Program-made: the position numbers and the translations under genes
Assembly (NCBI RefSeq): GCF_000378465.1
Contig: NZ_KB899912.1
Coordinates: forward strand, 124,001-188,000
Source of the DNA: Elioraea tepidiphila DSM 17972
GTDB taxonomy: Bacteria; Pseudomonadota; Alphaproteobacteria; Acetobacterales; Acetobacteraceae
Direction of reading: 5' to 3'
DNA: 64,000 nt
Shown: positions 8,671-16,984 of the stretch, one piece after another
How the letters are laid out: each line of letters starts with the position of its first letter
How positions within the stretch are numbered: position 1 is the first letter of the stretch
The notes under the pieces: model-generated
Database searches by the model: none
What the model saw: the letters and a program-made list of their open reading frames with translations, nothing else
Told to the model about the DNA's origin: nothing

Positions 8671-9009
8671 ATGAGCACGGACGCCTTCGCCGAACGCGAG
8701 AAGGGCTTCGAGGCGAAGTACAAGCTGGACCAGGAACAGGAGTTCCGCGCCCAGGCGCGACGCAACAGGCTGTTCGGGCTGTGGGTGGCGGAGAAGCTCG
8801 GCAAGTCGGGCGCCGAGGCGGAGGCCTACGCCAAGGCCGTGGTCGCCGCGGACTTCAAGAAGCCGGGCCATGACGACGTGATCGAGAAGGTGCGCGGCGA
8901 TCTGGATGCCGCCGGCAGGAGCGTGGCCGAGGCCGAGCTGCGCACCGAGTACGACCGGCTGCTCGCGGTCGCGCGCCGCCAGATCGCCGAGGAAGCGCCG
9001 AAGGGCTGA
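8671..9009 (+). CDS. ATP synthase zeta subunit (DUF1476, F1-ATPase inhibitor)
   Basis: 112 residues: MSTDAFAEREKGFEAKYKLD, then FRAQARRNRLFGLWVAEKLG and DDVIEKVRGDL. This four-helix protein blocks ATP hydrolysis by the F1-ATPase in alphaproteobacteria and is restricted to that class. The ATG at 8671 follows AAGGGGG. It is a single gene, with divergent NRDE to the left and the convergent sigma-factor gene to the right. Confidence 0.93.
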   Translation: MSTDAFAEREKGFEAKYKLDQEQEFRAQARRNRLFGLWVAEKLGKSGAEAEAYAKAVVAADFKKPGHDDVIEKVRGDLDAAGRSVAEAELRTEYDRLLAVARRQIAEEAPKG

Positions 9010-9013
9010 GCAG

Positions 9014-10270
9014 TTAGCCACCGCACGCCGCGGCCCGGCGCAGCAGGAAGTCCCGCTCGCGCGCGTTCCGGCTGAGCGAGGCGGCGGTTTGAAATTCGTG
9101 TCGCGCTTCGGCCCAGCGGCCGGCCCGGAACAGGAAGTCGCCGCGCGCTGCTGGTAGCGGGGCGTAGTCGCGCAGCGCGTCGGCGCGCTCGATCGCGTCG
9201 AGCAGCGCGAGCCCCGTCTCCGGGCCAAAGGCCATGCTGTACGCCACCGCGCGGTTGAGCTCGATCACCGGCGAGGGCGCGACCGCGCACAGCCGGTCAT
9301 AGAGCGCCGCGATCCGCGGCCAGTCGGTCTCCTCGGCCGTGCGCGCCCGGGCATGGCAGGCGGCGAGCGCGGCCTGCAGGGCATAGGGCCGGTCGGCGCC
9401 GCCCAGCGCCTCGGCGCGCGCCAGCGCGGCGAGGCCGCGCCGGATCAGCAGCCAGTCCCAGCGTGCCCGGTTCTGGTCGGTGATCGGCACCAGCGCCCCG
9501 TCCGGCCCGGTGCGCGCGGCGAAGCGCGAGGCCTGGAGCTCCATCAGCGCGAGCAGGCCGAACACCTCGGGCTCCTCCGGCATCAGCCCGGCGAGGATGC
9601 GGCCCAGGCGCTGCGCCTCGGCCGCGAGCGCGGGGCGGATCAGGTCCTCACCGGACGTGGCGACGTAGCCCTCGTTGAAGATCAGGTAGATCACCTCCAG
9701 CACCGAGGCGAGCCGGGGCTGTCGCTCGGCCCCGCGCGGCACCTCGAAGGCGAGACCGGTGCTGCGGAGCGTCCTCTTCGCGCGCACGATGCGCTGCGCG
9801 ATCGTCGCCTCGGGTGAGAGGAAGGCGCGCGCGATCTCGCCGGTCGTCAGTCCGCCGACCAGGCGCAACGTCAGAGCCGAGCGTGCCTGGGGCGGCAGCA
9901 CGGGGTGGCAGGCGGCGAAGATCAGGCCGAGCAGTTCGTCGCCGAGATCGTCGTCGAGCGCCGCCTCGAGCGCGTCGGCGCCGTCATCGGCCTCGTCCTG
10001 CGCCAGCGCGATCTCGGCATGCTTGCGCGCGCGCATCCGCTGCCGGCGGAACCCGTCGATCGCGCGGCGCCGGGCGGTCTCCATCAGCCAAGCGCCAGGC
10101 TTCGTCGGCACGCCCGTTCTGGGCCATTCGGCGAGCGCCGCCACCAGCGCGTCCTGCGCCAGTTCCTCGGCCAGATCGACGTCGCGGACAAGGCGGGCGA
10201 GGCCGCCGATCAGCCGCGCCCGCTCGATCCGGAAGACCGTCTCGATCGCTTGGTGGATGCCATCCGCCAC
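9014..10270 (-). CDS. ECF42-type RNA polymerase sigma factor with C-terminal extension
   Basis: 418 residues: sigma-70 regions 2 and 4 in the first ~190 (LVRDVDLAEELAQDALVAAL; LTLRLVGGLTTGEIARAFL; ATIAQRIVRAKRTLR), then the DUF6596/TPR-like C-terminal domain (FNEGYVATSG, ELNRAVAYSMAFGP). This is the ECF42 architecture, which normally has no anti-sigma factor and is instead adjacent to a YCII/DGPF gene, as here. A GTG at 10270 with GAGGGGGC is the start. The start region lies inside a 10-bp inverted repeat (10266-10295), discussed separately. Confidence 0.92.
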   Translation of the reverse strand: MADGIHQAIETVFRIERARLIGGLARLVRDVDLAEELAQDALVAALAEWPRTGVPTKPGAWLMETARRRAIDGFRRQRMRARKHAEIALAQDEADDGADALEAALDDDLGDELLGLIFAACHPVLPPQARSALTLRLVGGLTTGEIARAFLSPEATIAQRIVRAKRTLRSTGLAFEVPRGAERQPRLASVLEVIYLIFNEGYVATSGEDLIRPALAAEAQRLGRILAGLMPEEPEVFGLLALMELQASRFAARTGPDGALVPITDQNRARWDWLLIRRGLAALARAEALGGADRPYALQAALAACHARARTAEETDWPRIAALYDRLCAVAPSPVIELNRAVAYSMAFGPETGLALLDAIERADALRDYAPLPAARGDFLFRAGRWAEARHEFQTAASLSRNARERDFLLRRAAACGG

Positions 10271-10295
10271 GCCCCCTCATCGGACGGGGCGTGGC
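10266..10295 (-). promoter_or_regulatory. Hairpin sequestering the ECF42 ribosome-binding site and start codon
   Basis: On the transcript of the sigma-factor gene GCCACGCCCC (10295-10286) is perfectly complementary to GGGGCGTGGC (10275-10266), with a 10-base loop. The downstream arm contains most of the Shine-Dalgarno run and the GTG start (10268-10270). If the transcript starts upstream, translation would be occluded until the stem opens. The complementarity is directly visible; regulation is inferred. Confidence 0.6.
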
Positions 10296-10397
10296 TGATG
10301 GCAAGCGAAGCGCTCCTCCCGATCCGCCGAAGGTGGAACCTTCGACGGACCGGCGTTCAGGCCTTGCTTCGCGCGGAACCGGCGCCCGACGGTCCGA

Positions 10398-10817
10398 TCA
10401 GCCGCCCATCTCCTTGCGCAGCCGCCGCTCGAGTGCCGCAGTCTCGGGCGTCGTGATCTCGGCGAAATCCTCCATCTCGTACAATGGTCGGATGTCGATG
10501 TCGCTCGGGCCGAACATCGGGTTGGGGCAGCGCTTCACCCACTCCACCGCCTCGGCCATGTCCTTGACCTGCCAGATCCAGTAGCCGGCGACGAGTTCGC
10601 GGGTCTCGGCGAAGGGGCCGTCGGTCACGGTCCGCTTCGTCCCGTCGAAATGGACCCGCTTGGCCTCGGAGGTGGGCTTCAGCCCGTCGCCGGCCAGCAT
10701 GATGCCGGCCTTCACCAGTTCCTCGTTGAACTTCATCATCGCGTCGAGCAACTCGGCCGGCGGCATGCGGCCCGCCTCGCTGTCCTCGGTCGCCTTCACC
10801 ATCACCATCACGCGCAT
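10398..10817 (-). CDS. YCII-related (DGPF) domain protein, ECF42 partner
   Basis: 139 residues with MRVMVMVKATEDSEAGRMPP and the TVTDGPFAETRELVAGYWIW segment that defines the DGPF/YCII family. AGGAGAT precedes the ATG at 10817. These small proteins are almost always next to ECF42 sigma factors; their biochemistry is not clear. The gene sits upstream of the sigma factor with a 127-bp gap, so the two may be transcribed together or from separate promoters. Confidence 0.9.
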   Translation of the reverse strand: MRVMVMVKATEDSEAGRMPPAELLDAMMKFNEELVKAGIMLAGDGLKPTSEAKRVHFDGTKRTVTDGPFAETRELVAGYWIWQVKDMAEAVEWVKRCPNPMFGPSDIDIRPLYEMEDFAEITTPETAALERRLRKEMGG

Positions 10818-10946
10818 CGTTTCATCTCCTGTGGTCCGGAGCGGCCCTTCGGCCGTCCTGCTCATGCGACGAACGAGCATGGGCAGGATCGACACAAGCC
10901 AAGCGCATTTTCGCGCGGAGGTGGCCCCTGCCGGCTTGCGGACCCC

Positions 10947-12284
<1,338 letters not shown>

Positions 12285-12327
12285 CGCGTCTCTCCTTGCG
12301 GGGCGCGTATGGCGGCCGGGCCGCCGC

Positions 12328-12356
12328 TTGACAAGCGGGCGGCGGCGCCGTGCTAT
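12328..12356 (+). promoter_or_regulatory. Candidate sigma-70 promoter of terC
   Basis: TTGACA (12328-12333), 17 bases, TGCTAT (12351-12356). The -35 is perfect and the -10 moderate. It points towards the terC ATG at 12398 and lies in the divergent gap with purB. Confidence 0.5.
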
Positions 12357-12397
12357 CCGGTCGCCGGCCAACCCCGTTCGGGATCGATCCGTCCGTC

Positions 12398-13108
12398 ATG
12401 GACTTCAGCATTTCTGCGTCGCAGATCTGGTCCCTGCTGGCGGTCATCGGCATCGACATCGCGCTCGCCGGCGACAATGCCGTGGTGATCGGCATGGCCG
12501 CGGCCGCGCTGCCGCCGGAGCAGCGGCGACGCGCGATCATCCTCGGCATCGGCGCGGCGGCGGTGCTGCGCATCATCTTCGCGCTGATCACGACGCAGCT
12601 GTTGCAGATCACCGAGCTGCTGTTCGCGGGCGGGTTGCTGCTGCTCTGGGTCTGCTACCGGATGTTCAAGGACCTGCGCACCGGCCACGTCGCCGAAAGC
12701 GAGCACGCGGCCGAAGGGTTCGGGGCCAAGCCGAAGAGCTTCATGTCGGCGATGTGGACGATCATCGCCGCCGACATCACGATGAGCCTCGACAACGTGC
12801 TGGCGGTCGCGGCGGCGGCGCGCGAGCACCCCTACATCATGGCGTTCGGGCTGTTCCTGTCGGTGGTGCTGATGGGTGTCGCCGCCTCCTACATCGCGCG
12901 CATGCTCGACCGGTACCGCTGGATCGGCTGGGCGGGGCTGCTGCTGATCGTCTATGTGGCGCTGCGCCTCATCTGGGACGGCTGGCCGGGGGTGGCGCCG
13001 CATTTCGGCCTGTCGCGCGACCCGATGATGGTGACGGCGATCTTCACCGCCGCCTGCGCGCTCTACGCCGCGGCCGAATTCGGGCTGAGGCGCCGCACCG
13101 CGCCCTAG
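12398..13108 (+). CDS. TerC-family integral membrane protein
   Basis: 236 residues with about seven hydrophobic helices. Conserved acidic motifs are IDIALAGDNAVVIGMA near the N-terminus and TIIAADITMSLDNVLAVA in the middle. TerC-family proteins (YjbE/Alx type) have been linked to tellurite resistance or manganese/metal export; the substrate cannot be told here. ATG at 12398 begins the first helix (MDFSISASQIWSLLAVI). A 14-bp perfect inverted repeat begins at the stop codon (13107). Confidence 0.88.
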   Translation: MDFSISASQIWSLLAVIGIDIALAGDNAVVIGMAAAALPPEQRRRAIILGIGAAAVLRIIFALITTQLLQITELLFAGGLLLLWVCYRMFKDLRTGHVAESEHAAEGFGAKPKSFMSAMWTIIAADITMSLDNVLAVAAAAREHPYIMAFGLFLSVVLMGVAASYIARMLDRYRWIGWAGLLLIVYVALRLIWDGWPGVAPHFGLSRDPMMVTAIFTAACALYAAAEFGLRRRTAP

Positions 13109-13138
13109 ATCGGTTTCCACATGGGTGGAAACCGATCT
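13107..13138. repeat. Perfect 14-bp palindrome at the 3' end of terC
   Basis: The arms AGATCGGTTTCCAC (13107-13120) and GTGGAAACCGATCT (13125-13138) are exact reverse complements with a 4-base loop. No T-run follows on either side, so it is not a textbook terminator. A second, smaller palindrome (ACGGCT/AGCCGT, about 13167-13184) follows. It may be a REP-like intergenic element or a processing/terminating structure. Confidence 0.7.
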
Positions 13139-13220
13139 GGGCTCCCCAGCGAGCATCTTCACGTCCACGGCTGAGTCCAGCCGTAGGCGATCTGCTCGAG
13201 CGGCCCGCCGGGCCGAGGGC

Positions 13221-14699
13221 TCAGCCGAACCAGCCGTGGATGAACCACTCCGGCGTGCCGTCACGGCGGCGCGCGAACACCCAGAGCCGCTGGCCGTTCT
13301 CGGTCTCGACCCGCCAGTAGTCGCGCGGGGCTTCGCGCAGGCCGAACTGCCACCAGGGCGGCAGGATGCGCTCCGGCCCCTCGGCGCGGCGCACGCGCAT
13401 CGTGCCGAGCCGCACCGGCGGACCGTCCGGCAGCAGCGACACGCCGTCGATCCGGCGCGGCGGGCGCGCGAGACGCACCGGGCGCGCCTGGCCGGCTGAC
13501 GGCGCGGGGCGCGGCGGCGCCAGCGGATCGGCAGGCTGCACCGCCTGTTCGGGCCAGTGGTTCGGCACAGGATCGAGCCGGACCACCGCGCGTGCGCCGA
13601 GCCGCCCGCGCAGCCGGTCGAGCAGCCGGGCGAGCGCCTCGCGCCGGGTGGCCGCGGCCGCGGCGCTGCCGGGCAGCCCGGCCTGGCGTCCGTCCAGCGG
13701 CTCCACCTCGGCCGCGAGCACCATCCGCTCGATGCCGAAGCCCGGATCGATCCGCTCGATCCGGGGCGCGAGCAGGCGCGCGAGATGGGCCGCGTCGCGG
13801 CTCGCGAGCCCGGTGCCGATGCCGATCCGTTGCACCGTGCCGTCGGTGCGGAGGCAGGTGAGGGCCAGCCGCCGCACCCCCTCGCCCCGACCGATCAGGT
13901 CGTCGCAGAGCCGCGCGGTCAGGCGCGCGATGCCGGCGCCGATCGCCTCCGCCGTCAGGATCGGCTCGGCGCAGTCGAGCGTGGCCTCGGCCGGCGGCGC
14001 CGGGCGGATGGGGGTGATCGGGCGGCGGCTGCGCCCCAGCACCTCGTCGAGCAGGGTGAGCGTGGCCGGGCGGAGCCGGCGCGCGAGCGGCCCGCGCGCC
14101 TGGGCGGCGAGGTCGCCGATCCGCCGCAGCCCGAATCGCTCGGCGAGTTCGGCGAGATCGGGGTCGAGCCGCAGCGTGGCGACCGGCAGGGCCGCGACGG
14201 CGGCGGCCTGTCGGTCGGCGGTGACAATGGCGCCGTCGGCGCCGCGCGCGAGCACCAGCGCGCCGGCGGCGGTGCCGGCGATCGCCGCGCGCACCGCGAC
14301 GCCGAGGCCGCGCACCCGCCGCGCGATTTCGGCCAGCATCGGGCGCTCGCCGCCCCAGAGATGCGCACAGCCGGTGATGTCGAGCACCAGCCCGTCGGGC
14401 GGGGCGGAGGCGACGAGCGGGGTGAATCCGCCGCACCAGGTGGCGAGCGCGCGCAGGGTGGCGGCGTCGCCGGCGGGATCGGCCGGGCGGGTGATCAGCC
14501 CCGGTACGATCGCCTGGGCATCGGCGAGCGGCGTCCCGGGCGCGATGCCGGCGTGCTCGTTCGTCGCGGTGATCAGGCGGCGCGGCCCTTCGGCGGTCCA
14601 GAGCGCGAGCGGGGCGTCGGCGAGGGCGGGCTCGCGCCGGATCGCCCGGTCGACGGCGAAGCGGGGCAGGTCGAGCGCGAGGATGCGGCGCTCAGCCAT
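13221..14699 (-). CDS. imuB: ImuB, Y-family-polymerase-like mutagenesis protein
   Basis: 492 residues resembling a Y-family DNA polymerase: MAERRILALDLPRFAVDRAI, LITATNEHAGIAPGTPLADA, CAHLWGGE. ImuB lacks the polymerase catalytic acids and acts as the clamp-linking hub for the ImuA-ImuB-DnaE2 mutasome in SOS mutagenesis. The C-terminus ends with a WRVETENGQRLWVFARR-like segment typical of ImuB. ATG at 14699 overlaps imuA by 8 bp. The usual third gene, dnaE2, is not downstream; the next feature is the terC palindrome. Confidence 0.93.
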   Translation of the reverse strand: MAERRILALDLPRFAVDRAIRREPALADAPLALWTAEGPRRLITATNEHAGIAPGTPLADAQAIVPGLITRPADPAGDAATLRALATWCGGFTPLVASAPPDGLVLDITGCAHLWGGERPMLAEIARRVRGLGVAVRAAIAGTAAGALVLARGADGAIVTADRQAAAVAALPVATLRLDPDLAELAERFGLRRIGDLAAQARGPLARRLRPATLTLLDEVLGRSRRPITPIRPAPPAEATLDCAEPILTAEAIGAGIARLTARLCDDLIGRGEGVRRLALTCLRTDGTVQRIGIGTGLASRDAAHLARLLAPRIERIDPGFGIERMVLAAEVEPLDGRQAGLPGSAAAAATRREALARLLDRLRGRLGARAVVRLDPVPNHWPEQAVQPADPLAPPRPAPSAGQARPVRLARPPRRIDGVSLLPDGPPVRLGTMRVRRAEGPERILPPWWQFGLREAPRDYWRVETENGQRLWVFARRRDGTPEWFIHGWFG

Positions 14700-15360
14700 G
14701 GGCGCGCGCCGCGCCGAGCACGACGAGGGTTCCATCCCAGGCGACGTTCCAGGTGCCGGGTGGGGCGCCGCGCGCGCGCAGGAGCTCGAGCCGCCAGTGC
14801 GGCGGGCCGAGGCGGTGGGCGGGTCCGGGCGTGGGCAGCGCGGAGATGCGCCAGCGGGTGCGGGCGGCGGTGGGTGGCGGGTTGGGCGTGTCGGGGCGGA
14901 GAATCAGCCCGAGCGTGCCGCCGGCTTCGGCGGCGAGGTGCAGCCGCCGGCCGGTGGCGAGGTCGAGCCGCGGGAGGGAGGCGAGCACGCCGGCGATGGC
15001 GGGGGCGCGCAGGGCTTCCTCGGCGGCCCAGAGCGCGTCGGTGCCGTCGGCGCGGACGACGATGAGCGTGGCGGGGTCGAGGCCGAAGGGGGCGAGGCCG
15101 GCCGGGTAGGGATCGGGGGTGGGCTCGATCCAGACGGTGGGGGTGCCGGCGCGGGCGAGGATCAGGGCGGCGAACGCGGTGGCGGCGCCGGGGTCGGCGG
15201 TGAGCAGTTCGTGGATGGCGCCGCGGGCGAGTCCGTCGCCTGGCAGGGCCGCGTCGATGGGGGGTGCGAGCGGGATGGCGGGGCCGGAGGGGCGCGCTTC
15301 CTCGCCCCGCGCGATCAGGGAGCGGAGCCGTTCGATCAGGGCGCGGTCCGGCGGGGTCAT
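14692..15360 (-). CDS. imuA: ImuA, SOS mutagenesis accessory protein
   Basis: 222 residues, RecA-like fold (ImuA/SulA-related). AIHELLTADPGAATAFAALI and LWAAEEALRAPAIAGVLASL match the ImuA pattern. It acts with ImuB and DnaE2 in error-prone repair. The ATG at 15360 is 20 bp from a LexA box at 15380-15394, consistent with SOS induction. The stop overlaps imuB by 8 bp. The open reading on the opposite strand is a shadow. Confidence 0.9.
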   Translation of the reverse strand: MTPPDRALIERLRSLIARGEEARPSGPAIPLAPPIDAALPGDGLARGAIHELLTADPGAATAFAALILARAGTPTVWIEPTPDPYPAGLAPFGLDPATLIVVRADGTDALWAAEEALRAPAIAGVLASLPRLDLATGRRLHLAAEAGGTLGLILRPDTPNPPPTAARTRWRISALPTPGPAHRLGPPHWRLELLRARGAPPGTWNVAWDGTLVVLGAARAHG

Positions 15361-15379
15361 GGGGTGGGGCCTCGACGTT

Positions 15380-15394
15380 GTTCTCTATTTGTTC
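15380..15394 (-). promoter_or_regulatory. LexA box of imuA-imuB
   Basis: GTTC (15380-15383), seven bases, GTTC (15391-15394). This is an exact match to the alphaproteobacterial LexA box GTTC-N7-GTTC, here directly upstream of imuA. Confidence 0.85.
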
Positions 15395-15675
15395 TCTAGG
15401 CCCCGGGCGAGTCAACGCGCCGTGTCCGGTGCCCGCGTCAGCCGGTGGCGTGTTCCTGGGATGGGGGGTGCGGGGGCAAGGGCCAATGGCCCTTGGCCCC
15501 CGCGGGTTTTTTTGAGCCGCGCAGCGGCGTCTGTCCTAATTACGACGCTCGCCCGGAAAGCGGTCGCAACCTGCGCAAGGGAAAGGGCGGGCTCGCTACG
15601 GCAGTCGCCCGTTCAACGCGGCCAAGTCCGCCCGTAAGGGCCGAGGAGGGTGAGGCCGCCACGAAATGGGGTGTC
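15395..15675. other. Gene-free stretch between imuA and the toxin-antitoxin insert
   Basis: Together with the imuA promoter region this is a 315-base stretch without a supported gene. It holds the hairpin with T-run at 15472-15513 and then about 150 bases of lower-complexity, GC-skewed DNA with no coding signal or recognised element. The base composition changes here, marking the left border of the lower-GC insert. Confidence 0.55.
15472..15513 (+). terminator. GC-rich hairpin followed by T-run; member of an intergenic repeat family
   Basis: Stem GGGGGCAAGGGCC pairs with GGCCCTTGGCCCCC (one bulged C) over an AAT loop, then GCGGG and seven T. It looks like an intrinsic terminator for plus-strand transcription, yet no plus-strand gene precedes it. 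Its core CAAGGGCCAATGGCCCTTGG is nearly the same as that at 24874-24893, so it may be a mobile intergenic repeat. Confidence 0.55.
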
Positions 15676-16275
15676 TCACAACACCCAAACTGCCCGGAAG
15701 CCAGACGGCACACAGACCTCCCGTTGACGGATTGCTGGATCCAAATGTTCAGGGTCGACGTATCCTCCTTTCATATTCAGGTAGATCAAAAGTTCACAGT
15801 CTCCATAAGCGGAGGATTGCGCCAGCGGTTCTTTCCGCCGGATGGCTTTCCTCAGCGCAATCAGAAGCTGGAAGAGCCGTCGCTGGCGCGAAGTCGCATA
15901 CGCTGGTTCAAATTCGGTCTCATCGGGCTCATCACATGCTCGCCTGCGCAAGACCTCTCGATATTCGTCACCTCTCTGACGACCCGGCTCATCCGCTTCA
16001 GTGACCTCGACAGGAATGACTGCTCCATCAACGCACAGTTCTCCGTCGGGCCGCTTACGGGCTCCGATCCGTATCGAACTCGCGTTCCGGAGTCGGCCTG
16101 CATGACCGAGCACGAATGCTTCAAGCAACTCGTTGGTGCCGCTTTGCACCATGAGATTCTCACCGGCCTGGGAGGCGTAACGGTTGAAGAGCTCAATGAC
16201 GTTTGCCGGTGTCTGCCACTCGCGCAGTTCGGCTCGTGCTTGCTGAAGGTCTTTCTTGGATAGCCTTCGTACCAT
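15676..16275 (-). CDS. Hypothetical protein downstream of yefM-yoeB
   Basis: 199 residues, start MVRRLSKKDLQQARAELREW at ATG 16275 with AGGAGC eight bases upstream. I recognise no family. The middle has PDGELCVDG followed by IPVEVTEADEPGRQRGDEY, vaguely like the acidic strand motifs of PD-(D/E)xK nucleases but without the lysine; this is only a resemblance. Third-position GC is clearly lower than in neighbours. It starts 31 bp after the yoeB stop on the same strand, so it may be a third member of the toxin-antitoxin transcription unit. A frame on the opposite strand also spans this region, but lacks coding character. Confidence 0.7.
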   Translation of the reverse strand: MVRRLSKKDLQQARAELREWQTPANVIELFNRYASQAGENLMVQSGTNELLEAFVLGHAGRLRNASSIRIGARKRPDGELCVDGAVIPVEVTEADEPGRQRGDEYREVLRRRACDEPDETEFEPAYATSRQRRLFQLLIALRKAIRRKEPLAQSSAYGDCELLIYLNMKGGYVDPEHLDPAIRQREVCVPSGFRAVWVL

Positions 16276-16306
16276 GGCAGACTGCTCCTGCCGGCCGCGC
16301 ACGATC

Positions 16307-16573
16307 TCAATAGTGCAGCCTACACTGTGCGATCGTCAGCACCTGATCCGCGCCCTTCCCGGTGACCCGATACACCAGCCGATGCTCGACCGTGATCCGG
16401 CGCGACCACCAGCCCGACAACGCATTCCGAAGCGGCTCCGGCTTTCCCTCGCCGCGAAACGGATCGCGTCGTATGGCTTCGATCAGCCGGTTGATCCGCC
16501 GCAGCATTTCGCGATCCGTCACCGGCCACGCGACATACTCGTCCCACGCATCCTCGGTCCACGCGACCAGCAC
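16307..16573 (-). CDS. yoeB: YoeB toxin, ribosome-dependent mRNA endonuclease
   Basis: 88 residues, close to E. coli YoeB: MLVAWTEDAWDEYVAWPVTD, RINRLIEAIRRDPFRGEGKP, SGWWSRRITVEHRLVYRV and a CRLHY end. The catalytic residues line up: Glu46, Arg65 and the C-terminal His87. It cleaves mRNA on the ribosome A site. A GTG start at 16573 lies 5 bp after the yefM stop. Activity would be neutralised by YefM. Confidence 0.95.
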   Translation of the reverse strand: MLVAWTEDAWDEYVAWPVTDREMLRRINRLIEAIRRDPFRGEGKPEPLRNALSGWWSRRITVEHRLVYRVTGKGADQVLTIAQCRLHY

Positions 16574-16578
16574 GCGCG

Positions 16579-16845
16579 TCAGACGTCCTTGTCGGGGTCG
16601 ATCGGCTCGCGGATCAAGACCTCGCCACGCTTAGCCTGACGGATCGAGCGCAGCAGCCGCTCGGCATTCCGCGGGCTGCGGAGCAGGTGCAGCGTCTCCA
16701 TCAGCCCGTTGTAGTCCTCGAGCGACATCATCACGACCGAGCCCTTCTGCTGGCGATTGATCACGATCGGCTCGTGATTCGCCTGCGTCTCGTCCATCAG
16801 CTTGGCGAGGTTCTGGCGGGCGTGGGTATAGGTCACGACGTCCAT
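16579..16845 (-). CDS. yefM: YefM antitoxin (Phd/YefM family)
   Basis: 88 residues: MDVVTYTHARQNLAKLMDET, VINRQQKGSVVMMSLEDYNG and a Asp/Glu-rich C-terminus that would fold on YoeB. The N-terminal part binds DNA and represses its own operon. GGAGG lies seven bases before the ATG at 16845. An upstream frame extension (to 16902) has no support. The adjacent operator at 16861-16878 has two TGTACA cores. Confidence 0.95.
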   Translation of the reverse strand: MDVVTYTHARQNLAKLMDETQANHEPIVINRQQKGSVVMMSLEDYNGLMETLHLLRSPRNAERLLRSIRQAKRGEVLIREPIDPDKDV

Positions 16846-16860
16846 CGCTTGGCCTCCATA

Positions 16861-16878
16861 TGTACAGGCATCTGTACA
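16861..16878 (-). promoter_or_regulatory. YefM-YoeB operator with two TGTACA cores
   Basis: TGTACA at 16861-16866 and again at 16873-16878, centres 12 bp apart, ending directly upstream of the yefM Shine-Dalgarno. E. coli YefM-YoeB represses through paired palindromes with TGTACA cores, and as I recall the spacing there is also 12 bp. This strongly suggests conserved autoregulation. Confidence 0.8.
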
Positions 16879-16906
16879 GATTTGGTGCTGCGCGCAAGAC
16901 AAAAAG

Positions 16907-16967
16907 GTGGGGGACCACGCTGCCGGGTCCCGTCGCGGCTTGCCGCGATGGGCACCCGTTCCCCCAC
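16907..16967. repeat. Large nested hairpin between amidase and yefM
   Basis: Outer arms GTGGGGGA (16907-16914) and TCCCCCAC (16960-16967), with an inner stem TCGCGGC/GCCGCGA around a TT loop (16933-16948). It lies downstream of the amidase stop (16985, minus) so may terminate that gene. The inner GCCGCGATGGG sequence recurs in the element at 45921-45942. Confidence 0.6.
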
Positions 16968-16984
16968 ACCCCCTGCACTACCCC

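Noticed and set aside
13107-13138. Treating the palindrome at the terC end as an intrinsic terminator
   Set aside because: No T-run follows on either strand, so it is listed as a repeat only.
15445-16263. Plus-strand 272-residue frame opposite the unknown gene at 15676-16275
   Set aside because: It crosses a terminator-like hairpin and the low-complexity stretch, lacks a ribosome-binding site and has no recognisable domain. The minus frame has a good ribosome-binding site and normal amino-acid make-up.
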